Shown: positions 46,585 through 49,483 of the stretch, piece after piece
Position numbering within the stretch: position 1 is the first letter of the stretch
Layout: the number at the start of each line of letters is the position of its first letter
From: Gloeophyllum trabeum ATCC 11539
Taxonomy: Eukaryota; Basidiomycota; Agaricomycetes; Gloeophyllales; Gloeophyllaceae
Assembly: GCF_000344685.1 (NCBI RefSeq)
Contig: NW_006920412.1
Coordinates: 430,658 to 480,140 of the forward strand
Direction of reading: 5' to 3'
Length of the DNA stretch: 49,483 bases
Notes under the pieces: generated by a model
The model's database searches: none
Seen by the model: the letters and a program-made list of their open reading frames with translations, nothing else
Told to the model about the DNA's origin: nothing
Position numbers and translations under genes: made by a program

Positions 46585-47105
46585 GATCAGTTGCAGGGAT
46601 GAGGGGGCGTGTGGGGTAGCGAAGGCGGGCGGGAACCGAGAACGGCAAGTCGTGCAAGGGGCGTTGCGTGGTATGAGTCGCTATTTACGTCTCGGTATGC
46701 GTCGTGGCGGGCCTCATTGACGGGTATGGGTCCGTCATTCTGCGGCACATTCGGTTTAGGGATAGAGCAGACCTCAGGGAGGTCAATGAATCATGGACGT
46801 CATCATGTGGGGTTCATGCATGGTCAGGGGAGATAATAGGCGCAAGTGCTGGTTCATTCGATACGTTTGCGCGTGTCCAAGCCTGGCTGACACGATAATG
46901 ACCGTAGCAGACATTTCTCCTCGATTCTAGCCTGCTCGTCGGGATAATGCTGGGATTACTGCTTGGGTGATCACCATGACGCAACATTTGACGGTAGTCG
47001 TGTTTATCTTATCTCTCGTGACGCTGTTTGGGGAGATCGCGGATGGTTGACATCATCAGATACTCACAGCAACTCCATCACATCTGCCATCTAATCGCCT
47101 CTTTG
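46585..47105 (-). repeat. Dispersed inverted repeat, copy 2
   Basis: The reverse complement of this stretch aligns with 32995-33375. It is longer by several internal segments (for example near 46860-46960), so copy 1 may be the deleted form. TATGAGTCGCTATTTACGTC lies at 46674-46693. The copies lie about 13.5 kb apart and bracket the CTL and 43654 genes. Confidence 0.8.
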
Positions 47106-48210
47106 AAGCTTCACCTGCACCCGATCACCTCAGGGCTACAGTCTGTTACAGTGTGTGTGACGCCCAGATACGCTCGGATTAGAATTTGCTCCCGTCTCTC
47201 CAGCATCAAGCCTGGTTCTGTCCGTTAGACTTGCAGCCTCTATCAAGGACTCCACATCCTCGTATCGGTAGCAGGCAGACTCGGACTCAGACATGCACGA
47301 TGGGCTGGGTACGTCCCTGCACGTCATCCAGGTACGCACTCGTTCGCAGTCTGCAGATCGTCGTTATTTATGGGATTCACGGTCCTATGATTAGGGATGA
47401 TGTTTGCGGGTGGTGTATCTGTCCATTAGTCTAGCAACAGCACCCACCGTCCGTCTCGTCGAGGTGCGTGCTCGCCTCCGACTTGCTCGCATCTGAGGAA
47501 GGCGGCCCGCCGCGCACGGCTGGACGAATGGAGGTCTCTGACGATGCAACCACTGCGTCACAACAGCACGGACATCGGTCGCAGTCGTGTCAATCTCCTG
47601 ATTGTGAGACTTCGACCAGGTCGGGCAGCTCGTTAACCAACACGTTCCAGGGTAGTCTGCCTACCTTGCCAACGGAATACCCTCCCGGGAGGTTTCATCC
47701 GCTGGTAAGTCCTTCCTCATTTGTGGCCCCTATCGCATCTGTTGCGTTACGAGCCCACCGCGCCACCGGTCGTAAGACTATCACAGCCGTATTCTCGTCG
47801 GCGTTGGCACAGTCACTATCCAGCGCACGCTGCCTTCTGTTCTCTTCTTCATAGCTCTTTCGACGTCGATGATCCTGCAGCCCTCCTGCGTGTAGGCACC
47901 AGCTCGCCCGCGCACACGAAGACGTCCACGCGCTTCGTTTGAGACTCCCGACAGGGCACCGGTTAGGTGCGAGGGAAAAATGAAGAGCGTATGCCCAGCC
48001 ACCTGGAAAGTATACAATGCATATCGGGCCTTGACCGTGCAGGAGAGAACCGACTGTGCGGATCGAGGTACTGGTGGCGAGCAAGCACCACCGATGCCTC
48101 TACCTGACTGTATGAGCCTCTGTTCTCTCGTTGGTGCACGGCTTCTCTACTGCATTAGAGCCGGACTCCCCTCCCCCCCTCCCGGGTTTCGCAGTACAAG
48201 GCGGGTCGTA
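47106..48210. other. Intergenic, no supported gene
   Basis: Open frames at 47468-47854 (+) and 47695-48084 (-) overlap and show no family features. The stretch separates the inverted repeat from the retroelement tail. Confidence 0.4.
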
Positions 48211-49483
48211 TTTCTTTTTTTTCGACAAGCGATATTTATTACTTAGCACTGATATCGGTACAGCCCTAAATAATACGCTATAGCAGATCGCAGAGCGATC
48301 TGGTCCGAGGAAAAATGCGTTTACGCACGGCCTCCAGCGGGGGCTGGAGAGTGTGGGGCTCGAGAAAGCACCTGGATACTCCTTTGAGTCAGAGCCCTGG
48401 GTGGTCTAATACCCACTAAAACTTCGGGGCGGGAAGCCCAGTCTTCGAGTAGGAATGGTTCATTGTCGAGCGTGTCTTTCCAAGTTTCCTTGACTTTCAG
48501 TATGGACTTGTCATTCCGTTTGAGGTTTGCAGGCGGTAAGTCGGTCTATTTGGAGCCGTCTATTTATGGCGTTACGCCACCGGGAGGATATTGCAGTAGG
48601 TGAGTGGTGTCGGTTTTGTATCGCTCGTTCACAGCGTATTACCTATATAAGGTATAGGGATTCCGAAATCAGGATCTGGAGGAGGCGGGATGGGCTAGTT
48701 TTACGAGGGCGAGTAGGTTCCTGGTTTCCCTGGGTATTAATATCGTTGATATGGTTTTCGTTAAGGGGGATAGCTAGTTTGCCACAGCCGAGCAGCGCAC
48801 CGAAGGTGAGCTGTGGCCATGGTGCGTGTGATCGCGGCCAGAGCTCCTCGGCCAGGAGCCATATGACGTGCTGGGACGGGTAGGTACACTCCAGTAGAAT
48901 ATGGTCTAGATTGTCTGGGCAGTCACGACAGTGGGCGCAGATTGCGCGCTCTTGGTAGCCTGGGATTTGGGACCAGAAGTCGCCAACTCGGTAGGCTTGT
49001 TGCGTTGGCTTATACAGGAATTGTCGCACTAAGGGACGGAGGGTCGTATTTCCAGTAGAATACCAAGAGGCAGGATATCCCAGGTCCGGTCTCCAATGCT
49101 CAGAATATCAAGCCCGGTGCATATACCAGGCTTGCAGATTTGAGCGAGAGGTCTGGGGTGTGGTATGGCTTGGGCGAAGCACTGGAAGGATAGGTTTCCG
49201 TGCGTTGCTGCTGTGTATATTTGTTTTTGACGCCTTGAGCCTCGCGAGCGTAGACCAGAGTATCATGTTGGCGCTGCATCACCTGGACTGGCGACGTGGA
49301 TCTTCCGTGAAGTGCCTCGGCTAGATGATGCCCACTGATGTGGGTCGGGAGTACATCTGTCCTGTGGTGGCCGCGGTTATACAAACACTCTGGTTCATGA
49401 GTCCCGTGCTACGGAGACTGGTATTGGAGTTATCAATTTGACGCTTTCGTGCATGCGGTGACATTCAGGCGCTGTCATGATTT
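48211..49483 (-). mobile_element. Decayed 3' end of a non-LTR retrotransposon (RT zinc-binding region)
   Basis: On the minus strand 49029-48646 encodes VRQFLYKPTQQAYRVGDFW, then a zinc-binding core with CAHC and HILLEC, LTFGALLGCGK and LLQILISESLYLI. This is the C-terminal region found after RT and RNase H in fungal LINE-like polyproteins. A stop (TAG, 48643-48645) replaces the tryptophan expected before the VIRCERAIQ continuation. A later frame change separates LKVKETWKDTLDN and PEVLVGIRPPRA, both family-like. A poly-T run on the plus strand (48215-48222) is placed where the element's poly-A tail would be. The RT part would lie beyond the window or be lost. The copy cannot be active as it stands. 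Confidence 0.78.

Overview
The window is nuclear DNA of a filamentous basidiomycete, most likely an agaricomycete. Evidence: nearly every gene is broken by many 45-65 nt introns; there is a non-Lys2 adenylate-forming reductase and two DUF6534 seven-helix membrane proteins, families typical of mushroom-forming fungi; and a LINE-type element tail lies at the right edge. The order or genus cannot be set from the sequence alone.

Left third (about 1-21.1 kb): a candidate secondary-metabolite locus. A multidomain polyketide synthase (+, 1509-9765) reads KS-AT-DH-pseudoER-KR-ACP-thioester reductase. Its conserved catalytic residues are present once the introns are removed. Tail to tail with it is an adenylation-thiolation-reductase enzyme (-, 10120-14203). 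Both megasynthases end in an NADPH-type thioester reductase, so both should release an aldehyde or alcohol. Next come two DUF6534 membrane-protein genes in convergent orientation (16518-18448 + and 19143-21086 -), which look like an inverted duplication. A diverged sequence of about 300 bp is shared by the upstream regions of the PKS and of the first DUF6534 gene, which links the two genes physically and perhaps in regulation.

Middle (23.2-28.2 kb): housekeeping genes. These are an Iml2/TTC39-family protein (+), dephospho-CoA kinase (+) and an NmrA-like NAD(P)-binding protein (-). CoA supply feeds the phosphopantetheine arms of the megasynthases only in a general sense, and nothing suggests co-regulation.

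Right part (28-49.5 kb): gene-poor and rearranged. It holds an orphan coding-like exon (29.8-30.3 kb), a broken partial copy of a choline-transporter-like (PNS1/CTL) gene (31.0-31.8 kb), the intact CTL gene (-, 33928-36552), and a low-complexity basidiomycete protein of unknown function (+, 43654-44683). It also holds a pair of inverted dispersed repeats (33.0-33.4 and 46.6-47.1 kb) and the decayed 3' end of a non-LTR retrotransposon (-, 48.2-49.5 kb). I found no rRNA, tRNA or CRISPR. Exon borders were deduced by eye from frame continuity, splice sites and family motifs.
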